In this document: positions 18,543-26,980 of the stretch, one piece after another
Layout: every line of letters begins with the position of its first letter
Position numbering within the stretch: the stretch's first letter is position 1
Assembly (NCBI GenBank): GCA_017548045.1
Contig: JAFYNR010000030.1
Location: forward strand, 124,001-188,000
DNA from: Clostridia bacterium
Lineage (GTDB): Bacteria > Bacillota > Clostridia > Oscillospirales > Acutalibacteraceae
Direction of reading: 5' to 3'
DNA: 64,000 nt
Made by a program: the position numbers and the translations under genes
The notes under the pieces: generated by a model
What the model saw: the letters and a program-made list of their open reading frames with translations, nothing else
What the model was told of the DNA's origin: nothing
The model's database searches: none

Positions 18543-19694
18543 TTATTTCACCTCTGAAACATTGAAAAACTCTTTTAATCCGTCAAATAATTTTTCAAAC
18601 AAATTCTTTTCGGTTTTACTCTCCTCAGCCGGAGCTGGTTTGACATCCGAATTTTCGGCTGCGTGAACAAAAACCTCTGATATAATTCTTCCGTCTGAAC
18701 TGAACACTGCCTTGCCAACAATATCGCCTGCCTTTACAGGTGCATAAACAAACGGCTTCAGCCGAACACTGACGGTAACACCGCCATCCGACAGCCACGA
18801 AACAGTATCGGAAGCCGTAACGGAAATCAGCTGCTTTACTCCGCCTGCAACACTTAGCTTAACTCCGCTTAAATCACAGGTGTATTCCGTGCCTCGGCAT
18901 TTTGAAAAGCCGTATTCAAAAAGGGCTATGTGATCATTCCAATCATCGGGTGCCCTTAACGTTACCGCAACAAGAGTAATGCCGTCTTTTTCAGCCGCAC
19001 TGACAAGACACCTGCCGCTTTTCTTGGTAAAACCCGTCTTGATTCCGACGGAGTGTTTATACATCTGAAGCAGTTTATTGTGGTTTGTCAGAGTCCTCAG
19101 ATACGGCGGATTGCCGTAGGTAAGGCTTGCACGCTTCTGTGAACAAATAAAGGCAAACTCGGGATTCCTCATACATTCGCAGGCAAGCAACGCCATATCG
19201 TATGCCGTTGAATAATGATTTTCATCATCAAGCCCCGACGGAGTAACAAAATTGGTGTTATCCATACCTATCTGCTTTGCGCGCTCATTCATCATTGCGG
19301 CAAAATTTTCTATATTGCCTCCGATAACACATGCAACCGTGTTTGCGGCATCGTTGCCCGATTGAAGAAGCATTCCGTAAACAAGCTCACGCAGTGACAC
19401 ACTGTCACCGGCTTTAAGCCCCATAGAAGTACCCTCAACCCTTACCATTTCATCTGTAACGGTAATTTCTTTGTAAGGCTCGGGATATTCAAGCGCAAGC
19501 AAAGAAGTCATTATCTTCGTTGTGCTTGCCATAGAAAGCTGTTTATCGCCGTTTCTTGAATACAGAACTTCGCCGTTATTGACACAAATCAGCACCGCTG
19601 CCTGTGCCGATAAATTAAGTTCCGAAGCATATGCCGAAAAATCAAACGAAAACGCGGCAAGTAAAGCCGAAAGAAATATTATTATTTTTTTCAC
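18543..19694 (-). CDS. D-alanyl-D-alanine carboxypeptidase (penicillin-binding, DacF/DacB type)
   Basis: 383 residues, GTG start. Signal peptide about 1-23 (IIIFLSALLAAFSF). Serine-peptidase motifs are SMASTTKIM (SxxK), QSGNDA (SGN) and KTGFTKKSG (KTG), as in peptidase S11. A beta-rich C-terminal domain (about 270-350) and an amphipathic end that may attach to the membrane follow. It trims the terminal D-Ala from peptidoglycan stem peptides. The neighbours ytfJ, scpAB and rluB suggest the sporulation-linked DacF/DacB role in cortex cross-linking, which is inferred. Confidence 0.92.
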   Translation of the reverse strand: MKKIIIFLSALLAAFSFDFSAYASELNLSAQAAVLICVNNGEVLYSRNGDKQLSMASTTKIMTSLLALEYPEPYKEITVTDEMVRVEGTSMGLKAGDSVSLRELVYGMLLQSGNDAANTVACVIGGNIENFAAMMNERAKQIGMDNTNFVTPSGLDDENHYSTAYDMALLACECMRNPEFAFICSQKRASLTYGNPPYLRTLTNHNKLLQMYKHSVGIKTGFTKKSGRCLVSAAEKDGITLVAVTLRAPDDWNDHIALFEYGFSKCRGTEYTCDLSGVKLSVAGGVKQLISVTASDTVSWLSDGGVTVSVRLKPFVYAPVKAGDIVGKAVFSSDGRIISEVFVHAAENSDVKPAPAEESKTEKNLFEKLFDGLKEFFNVSEVK

Positions 19695-19756
19695 TAATCA
19701 TCTCATCCCCATACACATTGATGGTTAAATATATGCGGATGAGGTGCTTTTAATAA

Positions 19757-20188
19757 TTACGCTGTGGGTTCTGTTGATGACATATAATCGTTGATGGCAT
19801 TGTCAACGGTGTTATCCTTGTTTTTAAGCTGACTGATAACATCTGTTGCCTTGTCAACAATATCGGGAACCATACCGATTACTCTTTCAACCGAGCCTTC
19901 TGCCGCATTGATGTACTTAACGGAAACACTGCCGTTATTAACAACGAGAAATGCAACGGGAGAAATTGTGATACCTGCTCCGCCGCCACCGCCGAAAAGC
20001 TCCTGATTATTCTTTGAGGGGAAGTCTGTACCGCCCGAAGCAAAGCCGTATGTAACCTTTGAAACGGGAATGATCTGAAGAGTTTCGCTGATTTTGATGG
20101 GATCGCCGATAATTGTACTTACGTCAACGAGATCCTTTATCTTTTCAATTGAAGTGCCGAGAATACCTGATGCTGACTGTTCTTTCAT
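19757..20188 (-). CDS. ytfJ: Sporulation protein YtfJ (GerW family)
   Basis: Start set at the ATG at 20188 (MKEQSASGILGT), 8 bases after AGGTGG; an upstream GTG lies inside the RBS. 143 residues. Conserved features are VSTIIGDPI, IIPVSKVTYGFASGG, a Gly-rich loop (LFGGGGGAGITISP) and FLVV. GerW family proteins are made in the forespore and are needed for spore germination with some nutrients in Bacillus. The order DUF2953-ytfJ is conserved (ytfI-ytfJ). Confidence 0.94.
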   Translation of the reverse strand: MKEQSASGILGTSIEKIKDLVDVSTIIGDPIKISETLQIIPVSKVTYGFASGGTDFPSKNNQELFGGGGGAGITISPVAFLVVNNGSVSVKYINAAEGSVERVIGMVPDIVDKATDVISQLKNKDNTVDNAINDYMSSTEPTA

Positions 20189-20218
20189 TTTGTTTTCCAC
20201 CTTTCGATTATTTGAAAA

Positions 20219-20914
20219 TTATTTATTAACCTGCTTTTCCACATCAGCCTTCGGAGCCTTACTGTGCTTAAGCAGTTTTAATACAACCTTGAACAAAAGC
20301 TCAAATGCAACGATTATTACGGCATTTATAAGCCTTATGGGTCTTACGGAAATACAAGTGTGAAGCTTCGCCACGTTGTTTCCGTTAATGAAATCGGGAT
20401 TGATTTCTATGTTATATTTTTTAACACGCATTGTGTCCACTATAAGTCCCATCGCAGGAAATGCAACGGAACAGGTTTTGCCGTACTTTATCGCGGTTTC
20501 AGCCGAATCGCCCGCACCCACCGTAAGGGAAATAATAAGCTCCTCGAAAAGGAAGGCTCTGCCGATTCTTCTGAACATACCGCCGACTGCATTTGCAGTA
20601 TCCTTCAGAAGCTGAACGACGCCCTCAACACCTCTGTTGCGGTAGAAACGGACAAACATATTGTCTTTCTTTTTTTTCTTCGGTTCGGGAATAACTTCGC
20701 TTTCTTCTTTGGGCTTTTCTTCCTTCTTCTTATCCTTCTTTTTTTTCTCGGGTTTATCTTCCTTTTCTGCTTTGGGAAGAATATTGAACTTCAGGAAAAG
20801 CCATTTAACGGAAACAGCAACGTCATCTTCATAATGAACGGTCACCGCCACTTTGACGGAAAGCAAAATCACAAAGAATGCAATAATTCCGAGGATTATA
20901 TAAAGTGCCGTCAA
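20219..20914 (-). CDS. DUF2953 membrane-associated protein (YtfI-like)
   Basis: 231 residues, TTG start 7 bases after GGAGG. An N-terminal membrane span (ALYIILGIIAFFVILLS) is followed by a short beta segment. A very charged Lys/Glu stretch (about 50-85) follows, then the conserved DUF2953 region with GAGDSAETAIKYG. The function is unknown. Its fixed pairing with ytfJ suggests a forespore envelope role, which is inference. The Lys/Glu stretch is longer than I would expect and is probably a flexible linker. Confidence 0.85.
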   Translation of the reverse strand: MTALYIILGIIAFFVILLSVKVAVTVHYEDDVAVSVKWLFLKFNILPKAEKEDKPEKKKKDKKKEEKPKEESEVIPEPKKKKKDNMFVRFYRNRGVEGVVQLLKDTANAVGGMFRRIGRAFLFEELIISLTVGAGDSAETAIKYGKTCSVAFPAMGLIVDTMRVKKYNIEINPDFINGNNVAKLHTCISVRPIRLINAVIIVAFELLFKVVLKLLKHSKAPKADVEKQVNK

Positions 20915-20925
20915 ATTACCGCCTC

Positions 20926-21525
20926 CTATTCTTCACTTTCAGCCTGGAAGAAATCTCTTATCTGTTCGCCCTGCTCGTTATCAATTTCATCATCGGCTTC
21001 CATATCCGCTTCCGTTCTTTCGGGAAGCTCGGGCAAATCTGAAAGAGATGATAAACAGAAGCATCTGAGGAAATCGGGCGTCGTACCGTAAAGCAAGGGT
21101 CTTCCCGGAAGGTCAAGCCTGCCTTTTTCCTCAAGCAGCCCCTTCTGGCAAAGGGTTGCAACAACACCCGAGCAATCAACACCTCTTATCTGCTCGATAT
21201 ATGCTTTTGTTACAGGCTGATTGTAAGCAACAACCGCAAGCACCTCAAAGGCAGCGGGCGAAAGAGGAGCGTTTTTCTTTATGTCAAGAACGTTTCTGAC
21301 CTGCTGAGCATACTCAACACGGGAACAAAGCTGATACTTACTGCCAAGCCTTAAAAGGCATACACCGCTGCCTCTGTCGTCAAGGCTTCTTGAAAGCTCC
21401 CAAAGTGCACCCGACACAACGTCGGGCTCAAGTTCAAGAGCCTCGGCTATTCGTGAAACTTCAACAGGCTCACCCGACGCAAAAAGTATTGCTTCGCAGG
21501 CGGCGCGTATTTGTTCATTCGTCAA
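20926..21525 (-). CDS. scpB: Segregation and condensation protein B
   Basis: 199 residues with a TTG start inside the end of scpA and GGAG 10 bases upstream. Two winged-helix domains are visible (EQIRAACEAILFASGEPV; LSPAAFEVLAVVAYNQPVTK...IRGVDCSGV). ScpB dimers join ScpA and SMC in the condensin complex that organises and separates sister chromosomes. The C-terminus is an acidic tail, as in many Clostridia. Confidence 0.95.
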   Translation of the reverse strand: MTNEQIRAACEAILFASGEPVEVSRIAEALELEPDVVSGALWELSRSLDDRGSGVCLLRLGSKYQLCSRVEYAQQVRNVLDIKKNAPLSPAAFEVLAVVAYNQPVTKAYIEQIRGVDCSGVVATLCQKGLLEEKGRLDLPGRPLLYGTTPDFLRCFCLSSLSDLPELPERTEADMEADDEIDNEQGEQIRDFFQAESEE

Positions 21526-22246
21526 TTTCTATCTTCTCCTCTCCGCCTTCAAGCAGTGTTATGCTGATATCATCACCCTGACCGTCAATCTGAATACGCT
21601 TTGCCTTGGCCATTGCAAGAAGTGCAAGGAAGGTGGCAACCATTTCAGAACGGGATTCGGAACCCTCAAAGAAAGAGAGGAACCTGTGATTCTTTTTCTG
21701 CTTGAATTTATCAACAATAAAGCTGATTCTTGAAGCCACGGAAACAATCTTATGTGCGACGATTCCTCTGAAGGCTTCAATGGGCGGCGGAAGCTTACGC
21801 TTGCCTTTGCCCACAGCCGCAATATACGCCTTAAAAATTTCGGCAGGCTCGTGAATTCTTGTGTAAGTCATATCAACTTCAATTTCTTCGGGCGGTCTTG
21901 AATAAAAATCAAAACCCTTCGCCTGAGTCTGAAGCTTACCTGCCACAAGCTTACAATCCTGATATTCGGTAAGTTCGCCCCTCAATTCTTCAACAAGCTT
22001 TTCAGCCTCCTCGTGAACAGGCAGAAGCGAAACCGTTTTGATATATAAAAGTCTTGCCGCCATTTCAAGGAATTCACTTGAAACATCAAGATTATCCTCC
22101 TGCATCTGACGGACATATTCAAGGTACTGCTCAATGATTTCCATAATCGGAACGTCATTTATACTTACCTTCTTTTTGGCAATAAGCTGAAGCAACAAAT
22201 CCATGGGTCCTTCGAATACCTCAAGCTTATACTGTAACTTTTCCAA
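21515..22246 (-). CDS. scpA: Segregation and condensation protein A (kleisin)
   Basis: 243 residues, TTG start with AAAGGGG 8 bases upstream. The N-terminal kleisin motif YKLEVFEGPMDLLLQLI and the C-terminal winged helix (VATFLALLAMAKAKRI) are clear. ScpA bridges the heads of SMC and carries ScpB. It overlaps scpB by 11 bases, ensuring matched synthesis of complex partners. Confidence 0.95.
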   Translation of the reverse strand: MEKLQYKLEVFEGPMDLLLQLIAKKKVSINDVPIMEIIEQYLEYVRQMQEDNLDVSSEFLEMAARLLYIKTVSLLPVHEEAEKLVEELRGELTEYQDCKLVAGKLQTQAKGFDFYSRPPEEIEVDMTYTRIHEPAEIFKAYIAAVGKGKRKLPPPIEAFRGIVAHKIVSVASRISFIVDKFKQKKNHRFLSFFEGSESRSEMVATFLALLAMAKAKRIQIDGQGDDISITLLEGGEEKIEIDE

Positions 22247-22282
22247 GAATTAAACCCCTTTCGGTCAGCGTGGAGAACGCAA

Positions 22283-22960
22283 TCAATAGAACATCATAAA
22301 CGGAAGCTGAGCAACATAGCTGATACCGCTTATAAGAAGACTCGTAAGAAAGCTGAGCGGCTTATCGAGAACACCTATAAAAATCAAAGCAAAAATTCCG
22401 AGGATAATATATCGCTCATACTTCATTATCTTGAAATAATATTTTGCGGGAATGATCAGATTCACAATTCTTGAACCGTCAAGAGGCGGTATGGGAAGAA
22501 GATTGAAAACCGCAAGGCTTGCGTTTATTCCTGCCGCCGCAACGAAAAAAGTTATCGCCGCTTCGATAAAAACCGCACCTGTATATGAATAAGCAATACT
22601 CAAACCGTTTGCAAAAATCATAAATATGAGTGCCATAAGAATATTTGAAACGGGACCTGCAAGTGCCGTGAGTGCCATACCTGCTTTGGGATTTTTGAAA
22701 TTTCTCGGATTAACGGGAACAGGCTTTGCATAACCGAAGCCCACAAGCAGAATCATCAAAGCACCCATCGGATCGATATGTGCAAGAGGTGCAAGGGTCA
22801 GTCTGCCCTTAAGCCTTGCAGTATTATCACCAAGCTTTGTTGCAACAAAAGCGTGTGCATATTCATGAACGGGAAGCGTACAAAACACAACGAATACGCT
22901 CGCCATAAGACTTATTACGACTTCTATTGAAAAACCGTATCTGAATAAATCCAAAAGCAT
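22283..22960 (-). CDS. Site-2-protease family (M50) membrane metalloprotease
   Basis: 225 residues, five or six membrane spans. The zinc site HEYAHAFVA (HExxH) is in an early span, and NLLPIPPLDGSRI supplies the third ligand Asp near residue 165. This is the short, PDZ-less YwhC/rhomboid-neighbour class of site-2 protease. Substrates are unknown; relatives cut anti-sigma or signal-peptide remnants. The conserved association with scpAB in Firmicutes (ypuF region) supports a real gene. It starts two bases after the prmC stop. Confidence 0.92.
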   Translation of the reverse strand: MLLDLFRYGFSIEVVISLMASVFVVFCTLPVHEYAHAFVATKLGDNTARLKGRLTLAPLAHIDPMGALMILLVGFGYAKPVPVNPRNFKNPKAGMALTALAGPVSNILMALIFMIFANGLSIAYSYTGAVFIEAAITFFVAAAGINASLAVFNLLPIPPLDGSRIVNLIIPAKYYFKIMKYERYIILGIFALIFIGVLDKPLSFLTSLLISGISYVAQLPFMMFY

Positions 22961-22962
22961 TT

Positions 22963-23802
22963 TTATTTCCTTTCCTTGCCGATAACTGTTCTCTCGATTC
23001 CGTTGAAATCCGTAACGGAATAAACATCGGCAAATTTTTCTGAAAAGAGTTTTATTATGGAATCTGCCTGACCCTCACCGCATTCAACTGCCACGGCGGA
23101 ACATCCGGCAATCCATTTATCGTTCAGTGCGTTGTAAAAAATCATTCCGTCACTGCCGCCGTCAAGTGCCATAACAGGTTCGTAGTGCACTTCAGATTGA
23201 AGCGTATCTATGTCATTGCTTTCAATGTAAGGGGGATTTGAAAGAATCAAATCCGGCTTCGGTAAACCAAAACAATCAATGCCAAGCAATACATCACCGC
23301 ATATAACCCTGACATTGCTGCAACCGGAATCCGAAACGTTCCTGTTCAGATATTCAAGTGCATCGGGGGATTTTTCAATGAGTATAACCTGTGCATCAGG
23401 CTTGTTTCTTGCAACGCTGAGACCGATACAGCCCGTACCCGAGCACAAATCGAAAACAACGGGATTTGTTTTATCTTTAAGATAATCCAATGCAAAATCA
23501 ACAAGAAGCTCTGTTTCGGGTCTGGGGATAAGTACCCCTTCACCAACCGCATAACTCTCGCCGTAGAAATCCCACACACCGATAACGTACTGCACGGGAA
23601 CACCCCGGGCACGGCGGTCAATTTTTTCAAGATAGGCTTCTCTCTTCGATTCATCCGCTTCCGTCGAAGAGTTGAACACAAGATATTCTCTGCCGCATTC
23701 AAAAACAGATTCAAAAATCCAACGTGCTTCGTTTTTGAAATTCTCAACACCCGCATCCTCAAGAATACGGCAACCCTTACCGTAAAGCTCGGCTATTTTC
23801 AT
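22963..23802 (-). CDS. prmC: Release-factor glutamine methyltransferase
   Basis: 279 residues. An N-terminal helical domain precedes the SAM methyltransferase fold with DLCSGTGCIGLS and the NPPY motif (SNPPYIES). PrmC methylates the GGQ glutamine of RF1/RF2 to raise termination efficiency. In many Firmicutes it follows prfA; here the upstream neighbour is DUF1385, whose stop it overlaps (ATGA). DUF1385-prmC pairing is common in Clostridia. The class is secure because of the N-terminal domain. Confidence 0.94.
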   Translation of the reverse strand: MKIAELYGKGCRILEDAGVENFKNEARWIFESVFECGREYLVFNSSTEADESKREAYLEKIDRRARGVPVQYVIGVWDFYGESYAVGEGVLIPRPETELLVDFALDYLKDKTNPVVFDLCSGTGCIGLSVARNKPDAQVILIEKSPDALEYLNRNVSDSGCSNVRVICGDVLLGIDCFGLPKPDLILSNPPYIESNDIDTLQSEVHYEPVMALDGGSDGMIFYNALNDKWIAGCSAVAVECGEGQADSIIKLFSEKFADVYSVTDFNGIERTVIGKERK

Positions 23803-24794
23803 TCTTCACTCTCCGCTTCGGTTTCGGGCTTCGTATCTTCGGGAACCTTGCCCGTAAGCGCCGCCTTCATAGCCTCAATGGCAACTTCTATAATTGCATC
23901 GTCGGGCTCAGCGGTTGTAATCCTTTGCATCAGAAGTCCGGGTGCCGAAAGAAGCTGTGTGAACTTATTAGGATACTTACCTGCAAGCTGAATAAACTCA
24001 AACCCGATTCCCATAATCAAAGGCATCATAAGAAGCTTTACCGCAATCCACAAGGCTCTGATTTCGGTAAGCGACGGGAACGCAACCGAAACAACCGATG
24101 ATATTATTATGCTCAGAAGAATGGTTACAAAAATAAAGCTTGTACCGCATCTGGGGTGACAGCGTTTTTCGCCTCTGATATTTTCTACCGTAAGTTCTTT
24201 GCCGTGCTCAAAAGCAAAAATCGTTTTATGCTCAGCACCGTGATACATATACACTCTGTGGATTTCTTTCATCCTTGCAACGAGAGCCATATAAACGACG
24301 AAAATGATTACACGGATAATGCCTTCAAAAACTGCTCTGAAATCGGATATCGCTCCGCCTGCAAGCTTATCGTTCACAAGGTCAAAAGCAAAGCTGGGAA
24401 GCCACATAAACAGAAGAAAGGCAAGTCCCACGCCGAGAACCGCTGAAATGCCGCCGATAACAGCCATCATCTTAGGTCCGAAATGCTCGGTAATCCATTT
24501 ATCAAGCTTTGATTCGCTTTCTTCTTCCAAATCAAGAGAGGTCTTTTCAGCAGACTCCATAAGAAGCTTATAGCCGAAAATCATTGACTCAACAAACGAA
24601 ACAACACCTCTGACAACAGGAATGTTGAGAAATTTATATTTCTTTCTGACAGAAACAAAATCCTTCATAGTTGTTTCTATCGAACCGTCGGGAAGACGCA
24701 GGGACATTGCCGTTCCTTCAGGCCCTTTCATCATTATGCCTTCCATAAGCGCCTGACCGCCTACGGCAACATAACTGCACTTCTTTTTACTCAT
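23799..24794 (-). CDS. DUF1385 membrane protein
   Basis: Start at the ATG at 24794 (MSKKKCSYVAVGGQALMEG), with AAGGAG 9 bases upstream; 331 residues. The N-terminal GGQALMEGIMMKGP motif, four or so membrane spans and YHGAEHKTIFAFE / RCHPRCGTSFIF are diagnostic of DUF1385 (YqhQ family). The conserved His and Cys residues look metal-binding. Biochemical function is unknown. It overlaps the kinase gene before it and prmC after it. Confidence 0.92.
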   Translation of the reverse strand: MSKKKCSYVAVGGQALMEGIMMKGPEGTAMSLRLPDGSIETTMKDFVSVRKKYKFLNIPVVRGVVSFVESMIFGYKLLMESAEKTSLDLEEESESKLDKWITEHFGPKMMAVIGGISAVLGVGLAFLLFMWLPSFAFDLVNDKLAGGAISDFRAVFEGIIRVIIFVVYMALVARMKEIHRVYMYHGAEHKTIFAFEHGKELTVENIRGEKRCHPRCGTSFIFVTILLSIIISSVVSVAFPSLTEIRALWIAVKLLMMPLIMGIGFEFIQLAGKYPNKFTQLLSAPGLLMQRITTAEPDDAIIEVAIEAMKAALTGKVPEDTKPETEAESEE

Positions 24795-26244
24795 TCGGTG
24801 TATCTCCTTCCCTTTCGGGTAAATCGTATTCAACAGGTTCTATGGGAAGCGTTACTCTTACCGTGGTTCCTTCTCCGAGAACACTGTCAACATCAAGCTC
24901 ACCGCTGTGGAGCCTTATAATTTCATCTGCAACGGCAAGACCGATTCCCGAACCTCTGACCGTTGTATTTGCCTTGTAGAATTTTTCTTTAACGTGAGGA
25001 AGATCCTCAGGAGGTATTCCCTTACCCGTATCGCTGAGTGTAACAATGAGGGTTACGGGATTGGGCATTTCTGCATAGATTACGATTTTGCCGCCTTGCT
25101 CCGTATACTTCAAAGCATTGTCAAGCACATTTATGAATACCTGCTTGATTCTTGATGCATCTGCATTTGCAGGTGCGGGAAGGTCGGGAACGTTGTAGAT
25201 AACCTCTACACCTTCTTTAACAGAGCGTTCTCTGAACGCAAATACAACTTCATCAAGTTCTGCAAGAACATCTATCTTTTCAAAATTCAGCTTCATTCTG
25301 CCACTGCTCATACGCGAGAAATCAAGTAGTTCTTCAACCATATCGTTAAGTCTTGAAGCCTCGTTTATAATTACTCCCATACCTCTTTTGGTCATTGCAG
25401 GGTCTGTATCGTCAATCTGCAAAAGAGTTTCGCCCCAGCCCTTGATGGCGGTAAGCGGAGTTCTGAGTTCGTGAGAAACGGTTGAAATGAAATCGTTTTT
25501 CATTCTGTCGGATTCAGAAAGTTTGGTTGCCATATCATTTATCGTGGCACAAAGCTCACCGATTTCGTCATTATAGGGATAATGATCGATTCTTGCTTCA
25601 AGGTCACCGCCTGCAATTCTTTTTGCTGTTTCACCGATATCCTTAACGGGATTCACAATCGAACGTATAAACACACTGCCGGAAACTACAACAAGAGCAA
25701 ACATTATGATGCATACCGCGGCAATAAGCACTGCAATCCTGCCAAGCTGAGCATCCACGGCTTCAAGTGAAATCATATATCTTACGGCACCGCTGATTTT
25801 GCCGCCCGAATGGTTGTATGCACAGGTTGAAGACATTATCTTTTCACCCGAGGGAAGCCTTCCGACCCATTTTGAAGTACCTTCACCGCTGACTGCCGAA
25901 ATAAAATCGGGCATATTAACCTTTTCGTTAATTTCAAAACCGCTTGTGGAAAGAACAATATTGCCGCCGCTGTCGATAATCCACACAGCCATAATGTCTT
26001 TATCGGGGAAATTGTCAATGTAGTTTCTGCCTGCATCCTCAAATCCGCCTGCTGAAGAATCAATATAGAGATTGAACTGAGTTGCAACCTCATCGGCGGA
26101 ATGAGCATCAAGCGCCATATCCGCAACGCCGTAATAATAGCTTCTGAGCGAAAGAAACAGAATTGTTGAGGCAACGATGAGGATAATAACTATAATCGAG
26201 GCAACAGTAAGAAACCATCGTTTTGTTATTCCTAAAAATTTCAA
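24787..26244 (-). CDS. Membrane sensor histidine kinase
   Basis: Start is probably the TTG at 26244, 8 bases after AAGGAG, giving 485 residues. Layout: span 1 (about 9-30), extracytoplasmic sensor of roughly 135 residues, span 2 (about 172-194), HAMP, HisKA with STVSHELRTPLTA (His about 258), then a HATPase domain with N, G1 (DTGKGIPPED) and G2 (GSGIGLAV) boxes. It phosphorylates the regulator encoded 26 bases upstream. The signal is unknown. The sensor resembles PAS/Cache folds found in ResE/WalK-type kinases, but I cannot assign a class. Confidence 0.94.
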   Translation of the reverse strand: MKFLGITKRWFLTVASIIVIILIVASTILFLSLRSYYYGVADMALDAHSADEVATQFNLYIDSSAGGFEDAGRNYIDNFPDKDIMAVWIIDSGGNIVLSTSGFEINEKVNMPDFISAVSGEGTSKWVGRLPSGEKIMSSTCAYNHSGGKISGAVRYMISLEAVDAQLGRIAVLIAAVCIIMFALVVVSGSVFIRSIVNPVKDIGETAKRIAGGDLEARIDHYPYNDEIGELCATINDMATKLSESDRMKNDFISTVSHELRTPLTAIKGWGETLLQIDDTDPAMTKRGMGVIINEASRLNDMVEELLDFSRMSSGRMKLNFEKIDVLAELDEVVFAFRERSVKEGVEVIYNVPDLPAPANADASRIKQVFINVLDNALKYTEQGGKIVIYAEMPNPVTLIVTLSDTGKGIPPEDLPHVKEKFYKANTTVRGSGIGLAVADEIIRLHSGELDVDSVLGEGTTVRVTLPIEPVEYDLPEREGDTPNE

Positions 26245-26270
26245 CCTCAACGCTCCTTTCAATATTCAAC

Positions 26271-26969
26271 TCAGATAAGCCACTTATAACCCACACCCCA
26301 TATTGTGATTAAATGTCTGGGCACGGAGGGTTCATCCTCAATTTTCATTCGCAGACGTCTTATGTTAACGTCAACTATTTTTTCTTCTCCGAAATATTCG
26401 GCACCCCACACTCTGTTGAGAATATCCGTTCTGCTGAGTGCAGCACCGTGGTTTGTGAAGAAATATTCCATCATCTGAAATTCAACCTGAGTAAGTTCAA
26501 TGAATCTGCCGTTTTTGGTCAGTGTTCTGCTTCTCAGATTAAGCTTGAATTCGCCAAGTTCAATTATATCCTCTTTTTCGGGCTTACGGACCGTATTCAT
26601 GGCCACACGTCTGTAAATGGCATCAACTCTTGCCACAAGCTCCGTGGGAGAAAAAGGCTTTGTTACGTAATCGTCTGCGCCTGTCATAAGACCTGTTATC
26701 TTATCCATTTCCTGTGTTTTAGCAGTCAGCATAATAATGCCGATATTTTTGTTCTGCGCTCTGAGCTGCCTGCACACCTCAAGGCCGTCAACGTTAGGCA
26801 TCATAACGTCAAGCAAAACAACATCAAAATCACCGTCACAGGAATCATAAAGCTCAAGTGCTCTTGCGCCGTCTTCCGCTTCAACAACATCATAACCGCC
26901 TCTGCGCAGATTGATTACTATAAACTCTCTTATGGCGGCTTCATCTTCTGCAATAAGAACTCTCTTCAT
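26271..26969 (-). CDS. OmpR/PhoB-family response regulator
   Basis: 232 residues. The receiver domain has an acidic pocket EDE near the N-terminus, the phosphoacceptor Asp about 54 (LLDVMMPNVDG), Thr (LTAK) and Lys (KPFSP). A winged-helix DNA-binding domain (about 130-230, ending RHLITIWGVGYKW) follows. It lies between the lipoprotein gene and its kinase in one operon. In B. subtilis the ResDE pair sits near the same rluB/scp cluster, but orthology cannot be claimed from sequence reading alone. Confidence 0.95.
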   Translation of the reverse strand: MKRVLIAEDEAAIREFIVINLRRGGYDVVEAEDGARALELYDSCDGDFDVVLLDVMMPNVDGLEVCRQLRAQNKNIGIIMLTAKTQEMDKITGLMTGADDYVTKPFSPTELVARVDAIYRRVAMNTVRKPEKEDIIELGEFKLNLRSRTLTKNGRFIELTQVEFQMMEYFFTNHGAALSRTDILNRVWGAEYFGEEKIVDVNIRRLRMKIEDEPSVPRHLITIWGVGYKWLI

Positions 26970-26980
26970 TTCGTTTCTCC